Positions 44,089-55,849 of a DNA stretch of 64,000 nt are shown in pieces. The notes beneath the pieces were generated by a model, which had not been told where the DNA came from, ran no database searches, and worked only from the letters and a program-made list of their open reading frames with translations. Made by a program: the position numbers and the translations under genes. The DNA is taken from the NCBI GenBank assembly GCA_009192285.1, contig CM018607.1, positions 310,001-374,000 on the forward strand. Direction: 5' to 3'. Every line of letters starts with the position of its first letter. Within the stretch, counting starts at the first letter, position 1. This DNA comes from Morchella semilibera (lineage: Eukaryota > Ascomycota > Pezizomycetes > Pezizales > Morchellaceae).

Positions 44089-46335
44089 AGTTTTTGGTGT
44101 GAAAATCCCAAAACTTGGGCCCTGAGTTTGAAAAAACAGGGGTTGGCCAGATTGCTAGCTCTTGAGATGGCGGGTTGATTGTGGAAATGATGGGAACGAT
44201 AAGGGAAGACATTGATAGTTGCGCAATTCGCAGAGCACGCATGGCACATCAAATGTAAAGTATCCCCCTAGTAACTAGAAGGCGGAGAAGGCACATAGGA
44301 GAGGCTAGATAGACCACATATGTACCGAGAAATGGTGAGCTGGGGCGGGCGGATTGGGGATTTAGTGTATCAAGAAATAATTGGCTGTGGGGAGTTGAAC
44401 CCCTCCAAACTAGAGTAAACCAAGGCATCGTGTAAATTGGGAACAATAAGATTAACTAGCTGTAATTTTACTCTAATCTACCGCAGATTCTTCTAACCTA
44501 CCGCGCGCTCCTCCCCCGGCCGATCCATATCAACTGAAGGGGTGGTGGAAGGGATGCGATCTTACTATTCAGTACTATTGTACCAACTCGCCGTCACAAG
44601 GTGGCCACTAGGGTAGCAAGTTGTTCAACAAACTCCAAAGAGGAATCAATTTAGGCTATAGTTTCGATGCTGGAGTGAAAACTTGTGGGAGGTACTCCAG
44701 GGATGATTTGATGCATGATATCGTCATAGGCTTGTTGCTTAATTAAGAATACGTTGTTCATGTAAGGAACTACCAACAATACACTTAACGTTCCTTTACT
44801 CATGTGTTTGTTTCCTCCACTCACTCGTAGAAGATGATCTGCCCTCTGTCCTTCCGCCCTCTCCTATCGAGCCGTCGTAAAGGCTAGAAAGATTGGCTAT
44901 CTCCGGCTCTGGATTTTCTGTCTAAAGATTGATTGAACGGTGCACATTATAATTATGTACACCTGCGGATATTTCAGGTCTCCCTGCACAGGGCACTGGC
45001 CACCTACGCTTGCGCCCTCCCCCCCCCCCTCCCTCCACCGCGGTGTTGCCACAATGCCTGCAGTACGTGTCGGGTGTCCATCCCCGGCCAGCCCCGATTG
45101 CGAACAACTCCAGCGCCGCGGTGGCTGCGTACAAACACCTAAAGCGCTGCTACTACCACGTGCAGGGCCGTGACTATTGAGCCGCCAGACCCCTCATTTT
45201 ACTCTTACCACTACCCCTCCCGACCCAATAACTACGAACAACAACTAACAACAATTGTCTTGTCATCTTCCTCTTAATATCCCCTCTCGCCCTCGCACCC
45301 TAAGGGCGACACGCGCTGGAAGGTGGGAGTAGGGTGTTCCAGTGGTAGAAGAGGAGAAGAAGGAAAGTGAGGGCGCCAAGTACGCGGGAGGAGTGGGGTG
45401 ACGTAGCTACCACCGGTGCCACCGCCCCAAACATTCTAGTAGATGCGGGCGGTGTTCTTGGCGCCAACTGAGCTCTAGCTGGTGCCGGCAGGTAGACGTG
45501 TCGTTTAAGTAGGGAAAGATGAACACGCAGGATTCAGGAGTAGGATTCAGAGTTGCGGGCTTACGCTGGGCTTTGCGGCAATGACGGAGGTTATGTAGAG
45601 TTATCTGATGGCTTGTCAGGCCGAATTACAACGAGGAACTCAAACCCTTTCTGGTAATCGTGATATAAACAGCGCAATAAATTGAAATAATGATACCAAC
45701 TGTCACGTGTGCCAAAAACTACCACCTGGACGTCCTGGGCGTTAGATTGATCATGTTACCATAAAGGGTTTAAGTGCCTTGGATTGAAACCCGGCCTGAC
45801 ACGCTATCAGACACCCCGAACAGAGGCGACGAGGAGGGGGTAAGGGGTGTGTTAGTGGAGAGGAGTTGTAATAGAGGAGAGACTGAGAGGCAGGCGGCGG
45901 AAGAGACAATGGAGGAGAAAGCAACGGAGAGGGGTAATACGGAGGTCGGAGGTGAAGGCGTTTACGTTGCATAACTCTCCGTTTTTCTTCCTGGGTCCTC
46001 TCTTTTAGGCTATCGATTTTACGGTGGCATCACCCCGCGGGTGGCGCTTTCCTATACCTATTCACACCCTGGAGGCAGCGTGTGGTGCTTGGCCATAGAC
46101 TCAAACTATCTAAGCACGCATGGCCGGATGGGTCTCTAAATCTTTCTATGTATCTAGTTCAGATTTTACCACACTAGTGAAAGTAGTTAGCCAAAATCTC
46201 ATACAGAATGATAGTTTATCACTCACATTCGGCCCAGACTACTGATAGTTATTTATTCATTCATTATTTATCTATATAGTACTACAGTACCCTATATATG
46301 TCCAGAAAATATGAAAGTGCGACATCTCGATGTGG
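44089..46335. other. No gene recognised
   Basis: No coherent exon chain. A GC-rich patch at 45.0-45.1 kb creates proline-rich frames on both strands. Confidence 0.45.
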
Positions 46336-46576
46336 CTTGGTTGGTCGGCTTGGTGGCAGGGATTAATAACCCACCGCCAAGAGCTTAATATTTAGACGCA
46401 GAGGTACATGTAGTTAGCGCCACTTCCTATTATATAGGCGCGCTAGTGGTAGAAAGTATAATAGTGAGACATGTGTGAGACATGTTTAACGTGATTTGAT
46501 TGGTCGACTGGTGGTGGCAGGGATTAATGCCAAGAGCTAAATATTAGAAACAGAGGTGGTTAGCGCCACTTCCTAG
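46336..46576 (+). repeat. Two diverged tandem copies of a dispersed repeat
   Basis: 46336-46430 and 46493-46576 share GGCAGGGATTAAT, CCAAGAGCT, AATATT and TTAGCGCCACTTCCTA in the same order at an offset of about 150-160 bp. A more diverged relative (GGCAGGGATGAATGCCAA) is at about 52734. Non-coding. Confidence 0.7.
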
Positions 46577-47847
46577 ATAAGCACCACACATCAAATCTGT
46601 CCCTATACCTTATATACCGCTATTCCCTAAACTCTGTCGCTGTTCCTATTACTGGATCAACTTGGAGTCGCGAGCTGGCCATTGCTAGTATACTGGTACG
46701 TGATAGTGAAAACTCCTGATCATGAGACTACATGTATTTCGTAGAACGCTCCCGAGAACGGCCGGGAGCGCGTGTGGAAAGCAGGATCTAAGCGACGAGG
46801 AGTATTCGGTATATACATTGCAGTTTCTATATATCAAAATTATTTTTTCTCCTTAGTAGGTTATTCACAGTAACTTTCTCCCCCCACCACACCCCCCCGG
46901 CCCCCCACCCACCCCGCGGTGGGATTACTAGAGCACGTTGTACAAAAGTGTTCAACAAATTAAGACTACTGTTTTCACCAGATCAATTCGGAGGCGCCGC
47001 TCTCGTCTCCTCTTTCCCGGCAATGTACGGAGAGCTATTTGATGCATTGCCACCCACCAACTCTATCTATCCCTTGCTCCTCACCGCAGTCCCGGATCAA
47101 GGAATGAAGGGTTTGAAGCGTAATTCTTTTCCTATACGAAATTTAGTCTTTGCTGAGGTTTGTCTCCTTCTTCTCTCCGCGATCCTAGCTCCCCTAAGCT
47201 TCCATGCTACATGGCGTCTCTCGCTTTCAAGAGTGTAAATCATTTGTGGTGTGTTCGCAGGGCTTAAATGAGGTCTACGAGTATGTATCGATATTTCAGG
47301 AAGGTCACCGGGCTAGAGGGGTGTAGTACACCCGTAGGAAAAAAGTGAAGGAACAATGGGTGCAACACGTCCGAACCCCAATCCAAAATTGAAAAAAAAT
47401 TAAAAAGAAGTAATTTAACAAAACAATAAAATATAGAATAGATACTATGGCCGGCCTCTAAGCTAATTCACCACTTTTTTATGATCTCCCTAGTCCTTTA
47501 CTACTACTGTAATTCTCTTTGGCATGCTGTCAATGATTTTTATATACATTTCCCCCAATCTGGCCTTTCCTACTCTTCCCTAGCTTGGGCTTCAATAACC
47601 CCTACGATTTCACCCAGAGTAGCCCCTGTCCACTTTCCAGACTTGTCAAAAGGCATGGCTATGGAATACCCGAGGGGTTGTATTGCAGGTCTGGGGATGT
47701 TAAGTTGGAGGCACCAGTTGTCACGCTTCTCGCTGTTTCCACACTTTTTCCCTGCGGCTGTACATAACATGGTCCGGAGTATCCCATAGTCCGGCAGTAA
47801 AATGCTGACTCCCCCAGAAAAAAGGAAATTGAGTGTGGCTTTACCAA
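46577..47847. other. No gene recognised
   Basis: Contains an 8-bp stem-loop (CGCTCCCG..CGGGAGCG, 46746-46769) and a C-rich patch at 46.88-46.92 kb. Frames present are short and without domains. Confidence 0.45.
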
Positions 47848-47917
47848 CAGATCTTGTCATCTCTCTTATCAAATAATGGATCTCCCATACAAACCTAGTT
47901 CCTCTGTTTTAGGGGGT
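47848..47917 (+). repeat. Dispersed repeat, copy 2 (pairs with 9082-9150)
   Basis: Same order of words as the copy at 9082, including CTTATCAA and GATCTCCCATACAA. Confidence 0.6.
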
Positions 47918-49580
47918 TCAGCATCGACGGACCATGGGATAGATAAAATCCCATTTTGGTACATATCGATGAGTTACTCACGGATTATCACTCGGTTTCT
48001 AGAGCAACCCGCCTTTTTTTCTTTTTTTTTTGTTTAATTCATTGAGCAACCTGCTTCTGAATGGTTGCTAGATATATTCAACATGACTGCAGGTCGATCA
48101 CAGAGTCCCTCGAAAGGTTGATAGGCTCGTACCCGGGACATGCATGTCCGTTTCCGGAACACGTTAGCCGGGCCTGGAGGCACAACTAGTTAGGTAACTA
48201 GTGACGGAACCCCCAAAGGGTTCTATTGAAAATGATGTTGGCGTGATTTCGAAGAGGAGATTGTAAGAGGCACGTGGCTGGACTTACCACTTGTTTCGAA
48301 CTCACTCAACATCCTGTTTACCAATCGCAAAGGCAAATCAAGCCCTCAAAAAGAACACCGGAGGTCGAGCGCATACCGGGGCAATTATTCTAGGGTCTAG
48401 AAGATTAAACCATGAACACTGCGGATAACCTATTAGAAAGGAATCTCAGTTAAAATGAGCAGTCGTGCAAAGAAAGAGCATTCATACAACACTCATACCA
48501 CCTCCTAGTCCACTCGACATTCCTCTGGCTCGCCGCTGCGTGTAATTTTCGTCTGGTACTTGCGAAATGATGTCGAGAGGCGTGTCTTGAGAGCTGGTTT
48601 CCCACCCCGGTGCGCAACTGATGGTGGCTGGGTGGTTGAAGATATCGAGCTCGGGAAGGTGGCCACGTTGTCCGCAGCTTGGTGTGCCCTTGTGTCGATA
48701 CTATAGGTTTACTCGCCAAAAGATAAGTCTGTCCCTCTTGGATCTTAAGCAGCCAACACCTCTTTCTTTCCTACATACGTACCAAGAGGGGGGATACTTG
48801 TTTTTCCCTCTAGTAGATAGATGTTCAGAGATGAGAGCAGTGGACGACGTAGGCCAATATCCACATCTCGCGCTGCGGTTATATTGGATGCCACTTTTTG
48901 ATGTATGAGACCTTTATAATATACCTCACTCGGCCCTTGAAAGGGCTCTAGCCGAGACGAAATATTCCTTAACTGTCGCTGTGATATAGGAACACCCGCA
49001 ACGTCGGACGACAAGGAAACTATCAGTAAAGGGAAGTATGGAACGGATAAAGACCTTTATCACCCAATTTACTTATTGTTACCTTCCTCCACCTGGTGCT
49101 GTTGTAAACCTATCACCTAGGTTTGAAGTTCAACTCTCGCCAAAGTCATTTATTCCTTATTAGTAGACCATTAGTCCTTAGAGTCATGACCTACCCTGAA
49201 ATTTAGATTGGATGCCCAAACCTAATAGAATATCGAGCGTTCCCAAAAGCATTTTATTCTAAAGCATGACCTATAGACGATTGATCAACTCCCAGGTAGT
49301 TGGTAATTATATTCCCGCCCGGTGGGGTGCCGAATTTGGTTTGGCGTCTCTAGTAGCAGGACCGTCCAGTCGGTTGGATACCCGTTGAGTTTAGATCTGG
49401 TAAAATAATTTATTGCGCGAATAGGGTAAAATAGATCTAGGCTCTGGACTGTTTGTTTACAAGTAATCCATGGGGCGATTTACGGAACACCGATCCGAAT
49501 TTACCGGTATACACAAACCGCTAGAAAGGTTTGATACGCTATACCCTCAGGTCGCCCCGCAGTGAATCTAGAAAGAAAGG
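47918..49580. other. No gene recognised
   Basis: Short overlapping frames on both strands at 48.4-49.0 kb, none with recognisable domains or exon chain. Confidence 0.45.
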
Positions 49581-49603
49581 TATATATATATATATATATA
49601 TAT
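49581..49603. repeat. (TA)n microsatellite
   Basis: Eleven or so uninterrupted TA units downstream of the membrane-protein gene. Confidence 0.9.
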
Positions 49604-49749
49604 CACAGAGGCAGTTTGCACTACATGACCCCCGACAGCGCGTGAGGTTTACAACAGACGAGAAAACAAAAGGAGATCAATAAAGCTATGACACTCAGAA
49701 ATGTAGAATATTGAAAGTAATGCTCGATCCATCCACAAAATACAACCCC

Positions 49750-52326
49750 TCAAAGATGCGGCCAAATCTGCTCCCATACGACCGTTTCGTAGGCCCCTTC
49801 TGGGAGATTCCTTATACATATGAATGTCTCCACCATAATGAAAGCTCGAGCCGCACAGTACGCCAGAGTGACAATTATAACAACATAGTAAAACAGCCCT
49901 TTAACATATTGACGAATCTTTCCTCCACCTAGTATTTTCCAAATACACAGGGTAAAAGTAATCACGAGAGTAAGAGCCAGTAATAAAAAGAAGCAGAGGA
50001 CAATCTTCGAGGACATTATGATAGTAGGTGTTGTTATAACATCCTTGAATCCCAAGAAACACGCGTATACTGAGCCAGCAGCTAGTAAAGGCTGCAAAAT
50101 CAGGAATAAAGAAGCGGGGCTAAGCTTATCTTTCAGCTGCACGAAGACCTTACTCGGAGTGTCGGCGGTCAAATAATGTATACCAAAGATTGCGGCCCCT
50201 CCAAGGCCAGGAATTGCGACAAGAATGCAAGAGATCCTCCACAGAAGTCGTTCAAGGGGAGAAGGGAAGTAGGCATTCCACAAACTGGCATGAACACCGC
50301 CATATATGAGGCAGAGCGGTATCAACAAATCCCTCAATTCATTTACCTTAAAAGAGCTTGGCATGTTGGTCATATCATGTGTCTGGGCTGGTTGTAAGGG
50401 GTACGGACCATCGTCCTCACGCTCTGACACCAGTGGCTCTGGTATTGACGAACGCAATGCATTAGCGGTGTCTGCAAAGATACCCAAATCCCTGGCCGTT
50501 AGTGATGTGGTTTTTGATGTCTTTAGGGTAAATCCTCGCTTGTAGTCGACAAGAACACTCTCTCCGGGGAAGGTAAGGGCTTTTCTGTTTGCTTTGAAAT
50601 CTTCCTTGACACGGTTGGGGTATGTTACTCGCACCATTTCGTATCCGCCATACTTTAGAATGTCTGCTCGAATCTGCTCCTGTTGATCGTCCCACGCCTT
50701 CTGTTCCTCCAGCATCCGTTCATGCACCCTTTGGGTAGCCTTCTCCGAGGGCCCACCACCCGTACCACCACTACTTAACCGCAGCCCCGATACCGCTGAT
50801 TCTACCGTAGGTACATGAATACCCGTTGGCACCTTTTTAGCACCTGGCCTTTCGGTACGCTGTGGCAGTTTGATGATTTGTTTAGTGTAAACTACAAAGA
50901 AGTCTTCGGATCCAAATGATTCCTCTACGTCAGTTGGCTCCGTTGGCGCTGGTGTCTCCGTGGTGGGCTGGGCCGGTGCGGGCGACGGGCCATGAGAAGC
51001 GGCTGATATAGGTTCAATAGTATCATATACTATCAATTTGGTTGAGTCCACGTGCTTATCTTGTGGTTTAGGGTGTGGTTGCTCCTTACCACCCGAGGTA
51101 GTATTCCATAAGCTCTGAGTGGGTGTTCGGGCCGATACGTTAGGAGGGAGTTTGGCTCCTCCGCAGAGAGCTGGGTCAAGAACCATTTGTCCTGGGAGCG
51201 TTTTCGAGGCATATAGCTTTATACCACTGAAAGATTGATCTCCAGTGAAGAGAATAGAACAGATGGAAGCCGGGACAACGTTCCAATTGAGTAATAATGC
51301 ACTGCCAACATTATGAGGCTTTCCCCACCAGCAGGCGTATACGGCTACTGCACAAACAACGTGCATGACAACGTTTATTTCGATGATCGTCAGCGGAAGA
51401 CCTGATGCTTTCCGCAATAAACAGTTCACCAGCATCCACAGAGCCTGGCCGCATACCAATAACTTGCCCAAAAAATCAGCCTTTCCTTTGTCCACAATTT
51501 CAGGTCTCAACTCTGCAAGAAGGCCTCCATCTATGATGCCCGAATTGAGAAGAAATTCTATACCAGCCGCCGATAAGGTACGCTTATACTTCGTATCCCG
51601 CTTCCTGCTGCTAATGTCGACTGGACTAAACTCGTAGCCCCCCATCACTGCGAAGAAAGCGCCTTCCATCCCGATTTCACCTCTGTTAGACGATGTTAAC
51701 CGCTGACAAGCCCTGCGAATTCTATCGATTGCCCGAAAGGCACTTGCACCCGCCCTTGAGAACTTCCGTACTGTCAGAACTATTACCAACGCTCTACAGT
51801 CATCTATCGCAGTTCTAACTTTCTCAATAGCCACGAGCGCATCTTTGGCGTTTTCCGCTCTTTCGGCTTCAGACGCTGCCAGCTTGATCTTTCGTCGAGC
51901 CTCCATACACTCAGGGTTACTGGAATTGATGTACCATTGATGAAGAAATTCCTCAGCCTCGCTAGCAGTCTTCTTTGCCTCTGGTAGGGCCACAGACCGC
52001 CGCCATTCCGCTAAAACCGTTCGGGCTTGTCTCCATTCATTGAACGCGACAGCAAGGATAATCTCGGGTGAGAACAACCCAATGACGACAAATAGGAACC
52101 TGACTTTGATATGTTGGGCGAGGTTTGGTGTGATGTTTGGATGAACTGCGGTCCAGATACATAGGGTGAGTGTAATGATACAGGTGGAAAGGATATCCAC
52201 GGTACCGCGACCTCTTGGAGATTCAACAAAAAAGGACCGCGTAGCAGTGCCAGTGGTGTTCACTACCGTGACCGGGGCAGCACTGACACAATTTATGGCT
52301 ATTATTACAGCAACTACAAAGAACAT
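49750..52326 (-). CDS. Large multi-pass membrane protein, intronless (858 aa)
   Basis: Single open frame, uncommon among the multi-exon genes here. It starts with a signal-like hydrophobic segment (MFFVVAVIIAINCVSAAP). Two spans follow within the first 100 residues (ILSTCIITLTLCIWTAVH and VRFLFVVIGLFSPEIILAVA). Next are a charged helical region (about 100-210) and more hydrophobic segments at about 285-360. Residues 420-590 are disordered and proline-rich, and the C-terminus has a cluster of about five spans (residues 660-850, for example IVLCFFLLLALTLVITF). The TAVHPNI motif after the first span and the C-terminal LPEGAYETVVWEQIWPH block are hallmarks of a widespread uncharacterised fungal membrane-protein family, recalled from experience and not checked. 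Function unknown. Confidence 0.82.
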   Translation of the reverse strand: MFFVVAVIIAINCVSAAPVTVVNTTGTATRSFFVESPRGRGTVDILSTCIITLTLCIWTAVHPNITPNLAQHIKVRFLFVVIGLFSPEIILAVAFNEWRQARTVLAEWRRSVALPEAKKTASEAEEFLHQWYINSSNPECMEARRKIKLAASEAERAENAKDALVAIEKVRTAIDDCRALVIVLTVRKFSRAGASAFRAIDRIRRACQRLTSSNRGEIGMEGAFFAVMGGYEFSPVDISSRKRDTKYKRTLSAAGIEFLLNSGIIDGGLLAELRPEIVDKGKADFLGKLLVCGQALWMLVNCLLRKASGLPLTIIEINVVMHVVCAVAVYACWWGKPHNVGSALLLNWNVVPASICSILFTGDQSFSGIKLYASKTLPGQMVLDPALCGGAKLPPNVSARTPTQSLWNTTSGGKEQPHPKPQDKHVDSTKLIVYDTIEPISAASHGPSPAPAQPTTETPAPTEPTDVEESFGSEDFFVVYTKQIIKLPQRTERPGAKKVPTGIHVPTVESAVSGLRLSSGGTGGGPSEKATQRVHERMLEEQKAWDDQQEQIRADILKYGGYEMVRVTYPNRVKEDFKANRKALTFPGESVLVDYKRGFTLKTSKTTSLTARDLGIFADTANALRSSIPEPLVSEREDDGPYPLQPAQTHDMTNMPSSFKVNELRDLLIPLCLIYGGVHASLWNAYFPSPLERLLWRISCILVAIPGLGGAAIFGIHYLTADTPSKVFVQLKDKLSPASLFLILQPLLAAGSVYACFLGFKDVITTPTIIMSSKIVLCFFLLLALTLVITFTLCIWKILGGGKIRQYVKGLFYYVVIIVTLAYCAARAFIMVETFICIRNLPEGAYETVVWEQIWPHL

Positions 52327-55300
52327 GTAGCAGATTCCGCGTGGATTACCAAGACCTATAGTATTTCAGCACCTATCATTGTGGTCAGCAAAGTTACATA
52401 TATATATAGCCCTTGACCCATAAACGATCGAAGAACAGATTTCAACAACAACTCCTAACCTATGAACGATTAATGTAGAATCCGGATAATTAAAACTGAG
52501 CTTACCTATGTACGTTCGGTGAATGTAGATAGGGATGAGGTAGTTTAGACCTGAAGCAGTCGCGAGGATAGTACTAGGTTCGGGTGGTGGAGGGATAGTT
52601 GACTTCAGCTCGGTTCAAGGCAGGTAAAATATAAAACAACCCCGCCTCAATCTGAACCCTAACCTGGTCCTGGGTCGCAGGCTTAAGTGGTGGGTAGGGA
52701 TCGCAAGGCTCCAAGTACTTTGGTTAGGCTAATCGGCAGGGATGAATGCCAACTAAGCACGACATATGTACAGCAGTTGGAGCAGCTGGGACCCAAACAG
52801 TGCAACTAAACTAGAGAGTTCAGTACCCCTTAAACTGTTAATGCTAATACCCTATAATAGTGAGCTAGTATTTGTATAGAGGATTACTTATTTAATAAGG
52901 GGGATAATAATATTTGTTAGCTAAATTATAAAGGTATTAATGGCTTTTGACTTTTTTTTCCGGGGCCGCGACGGCATTTTAGTTTTACTATCAATCAGCA
53001 AATATACATATATCTACATACTCATGTGTCCCTGCCAAGCACCTTCGCCTGGCTCGAGGATTTCATAGGTCAAGCTTCGGGGGGCGCGGTCAGGTGAAAA
53101 TCCTTGGCAATTAAAGACGCGCGAGTAGATGAAGTCTAGGGGTATATATTACGAAGAAGAGCTTTTTAAGACGAGTTTTGATATCTTGTTCGCTTAATAG
53201 GTTACTAGAGCTCGAATGTTCGCTACAGCTGTTAAGGGACTGGTGAAGAGGTGAAGACGGACGCTGGGGAGAAACATCCAAGCTTCTTTTTAACTTTTCT
53301 TACCCGTTGAAATCCCGCTATTCGTCAATACCCAGTGCTAATCTTCACCCATGGACGAGTATACCTTCAAAATTGAGGCAATTATATCAAGCCAGCAAGG
53401 AAATGTGTATGCAGAGTCGTCTAATTTTCCTAGTTGTACGCCACCTCAGCGGAGATGTGACTTCTAGCCACTATACAGGCGCTGAGAGTCAGCGATTTCA
53501 TTGATTCAACGGCATCCTGAGTCCCTGAACCTGTTCCAACCAAAATAGAGACATGTCACCTTTGAGGCAGGCACCATAGAAACCCTAACCCTACAACGGG
53601 GGGATATTTTTACATTAGAAGCTAAACGCATAAGTACTATTTTACACTCATAGGAAGTTCATAACTACTATAATTTTCTAAATGATTTTACAGGTAACAT
53701 TGTAGATGGGTATATGATTAAGTTGTAAATCGAGATACTCACTGGTAAAACTGTAGCACGCATCCGTGGACACGTCCACATGTACATCAGACATACTTGG
53801 TGTATAGGTGCATTTTTTGGTTCCTTCACCGATTCATTTGCAATTTGTATAAGAAGAAACATGAAATACTGATGGCGCGAGAATCAAAGCTCTGCCAATA
53901 AACCCTAACAGCATAATATGGTGAGAATGGCCCCAACAGCTTATCTAGTCCGATTACTAGCTTATGTATCCACTGAACATTTGTTATCGTGACTCCGAGT
54001 CTAAATCTGTATAGTAGGAACTAAGGAATATTCCACAGCGGACAGGCTAATGGGGAAAATTGATATAGAGAGAAGAGCGCTGGTTGCCGGGGATCATGCG
54101 AGCTCTCATATGGCCCGTTTGCCCCTGACTGACGCTTTTCAAGTGACCATTTTCTCGGCGCCGGCAACAAACATTTAATATGTTCCAGTACCGCGGGCTC
54201 GCCCTTTTTGAATGTCGGAAAGGTACATGTTCATTTATATATGCTATGGAGTAATTATCTCAAGGTGCCAGGTCGGATTTTAATGCCTAACAAGATTGGA
54301 TACGCATTTAAATTGAGGGGCGAGTAAGTCTGGGCAACCTTGTAGAGTATGAAGTATAAATAAATAATAGTCTGGGCAACCTGAACGCCACATACCCGAG
54401 TCTCCGAACCCTTGCAATCCTCTCGCAACCGATCGGATCTATCCGATCATCCATCCCCCAACCCTGCCACTCCGCCACCGATCGGGTACCCGAACCCAGC
54501 AAAACACGCCCCCAGCACATTTCCCACATACTGTAGTAATTAGATTAGAAGGCCGGTGATCATATAAAGGGCCATTAGAGTTCGCTTATATACATTATAA
54601 CTATCTCTAGGAACAGAAATCACCTGTCCACTACTAGCTCAATAGCACTCCCCACTCATTCATTTATCCATCAATAACACTGTCTGGCTTAGCATAACTC
54701 GTACGCGTAAGATCAAATTTGACAACCATACAAGAATTATACAATTCCCACCCCATCTGAACACTAGAACCTACACCCAAGCCATAGAAAAATATTTAAG
54801 GTTTTACCCAAGGAATAACATTTTCAAATACTGTTAATTACAAATTCTCTTGCCGCGCCGTTTAATCATTCTTGCCGGTATTCACATCCTTCTTCTCCTA
54901 TATATACAACTTGATTACGCTACCCACTAAGGAAAAGATTACGAAAAAGAAAACTTTGCGCTAATGGATATATGTTTCTTGATTTTTCACCTGCGCTCTA
55001 TATACTTAATCCCTATATACCTTCCTTATATATTGATTCCCACTTTCTCAGTATGTATCGACGATGGATCCTACATAATGCAAAGAGTACCGCAAAGTCC
55101 GTTGGGTAAGACTCTCTTTTTGTAAGCCACACCATTTTTCTGTGGCTTATATGAATTGAACGAAAAAAAAATCGGTATTGATCGTCGTCATTTACGAGTG
55201 ATATTTCGTGCATTTGTGGCTTGACATAGTGCCGCCAAAATTAAGCGAGGCGTAACGCTGTGGCTAAAATCCCACACATAAGCGAAGCGAGCGGCACCTG

Positions 55301-55849
55301 CTAAATTAAGCGAGCCTGTCTCACCTAACTAAACGCGTGTGTTCTCCCAATATCAAATCCGTGGCAAGGACTGATGATAGTAAGTAATCTTATATATATA
55401 TCTGATATTTAATAATATATATCAGCGATCTCTCGACTCACAGTCCTAGCGCAGGACCCGGAGGGTTGCACTTGAGTGTTTAATTAGAAATGAGAGTTCC
55501 CCATTGTGGTCTTAATATACGGTTTCAAAATATGGGGAACCGAGGAATTCGAATCCCCCCGCATGGCTTATATGTCAAGATACTCACGAGGGGAGAGCAA
55601 ATTGCATGATGTTGCAACGCGCCGCCAGATCAGGCCTCTTAAAACATAAAATACCCCCCGAGGAATTCAGATAAATTTTACACCCCGCAATTGAATCGGG
55701 CGCCGGAAATTCGTAGGATAAACGATGGTTACGCCGTGCAATAGAATCATTCCTAATGAACGGGGCCTTATTGCAAATATATTCAAAACTAAACATACAA
55801 AATCCGAGACTGCCAAAAGAACAAGTCAAATTCCGAAAGACCTCCCAAC
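52327..55849. other. Gene-free interval
   Basis: No supported gene. Holds a diverged relative (about 52721-52800) of the repeat at 46.3-46.6 kb, an ACCCTAACCCTA word at 53582, a stem-loop AAGCCACA..TGTGGCTT near 55121-55147 and two AAATTAAGCGAG words near 55237 and 55303. Confidence 0.45.

Noticed and set aside
44380-44440. tRNA-like B box on the minus strand (GGTTCAACTCC in a 4-bp GC stem)
   Set aside because: No matching A box or acceptor stem at tRNA spacing.
55530-55575. B-box-like TTCGAATCC on the plus strand
   Set aside because: No A box upstream and no cloverleaf.
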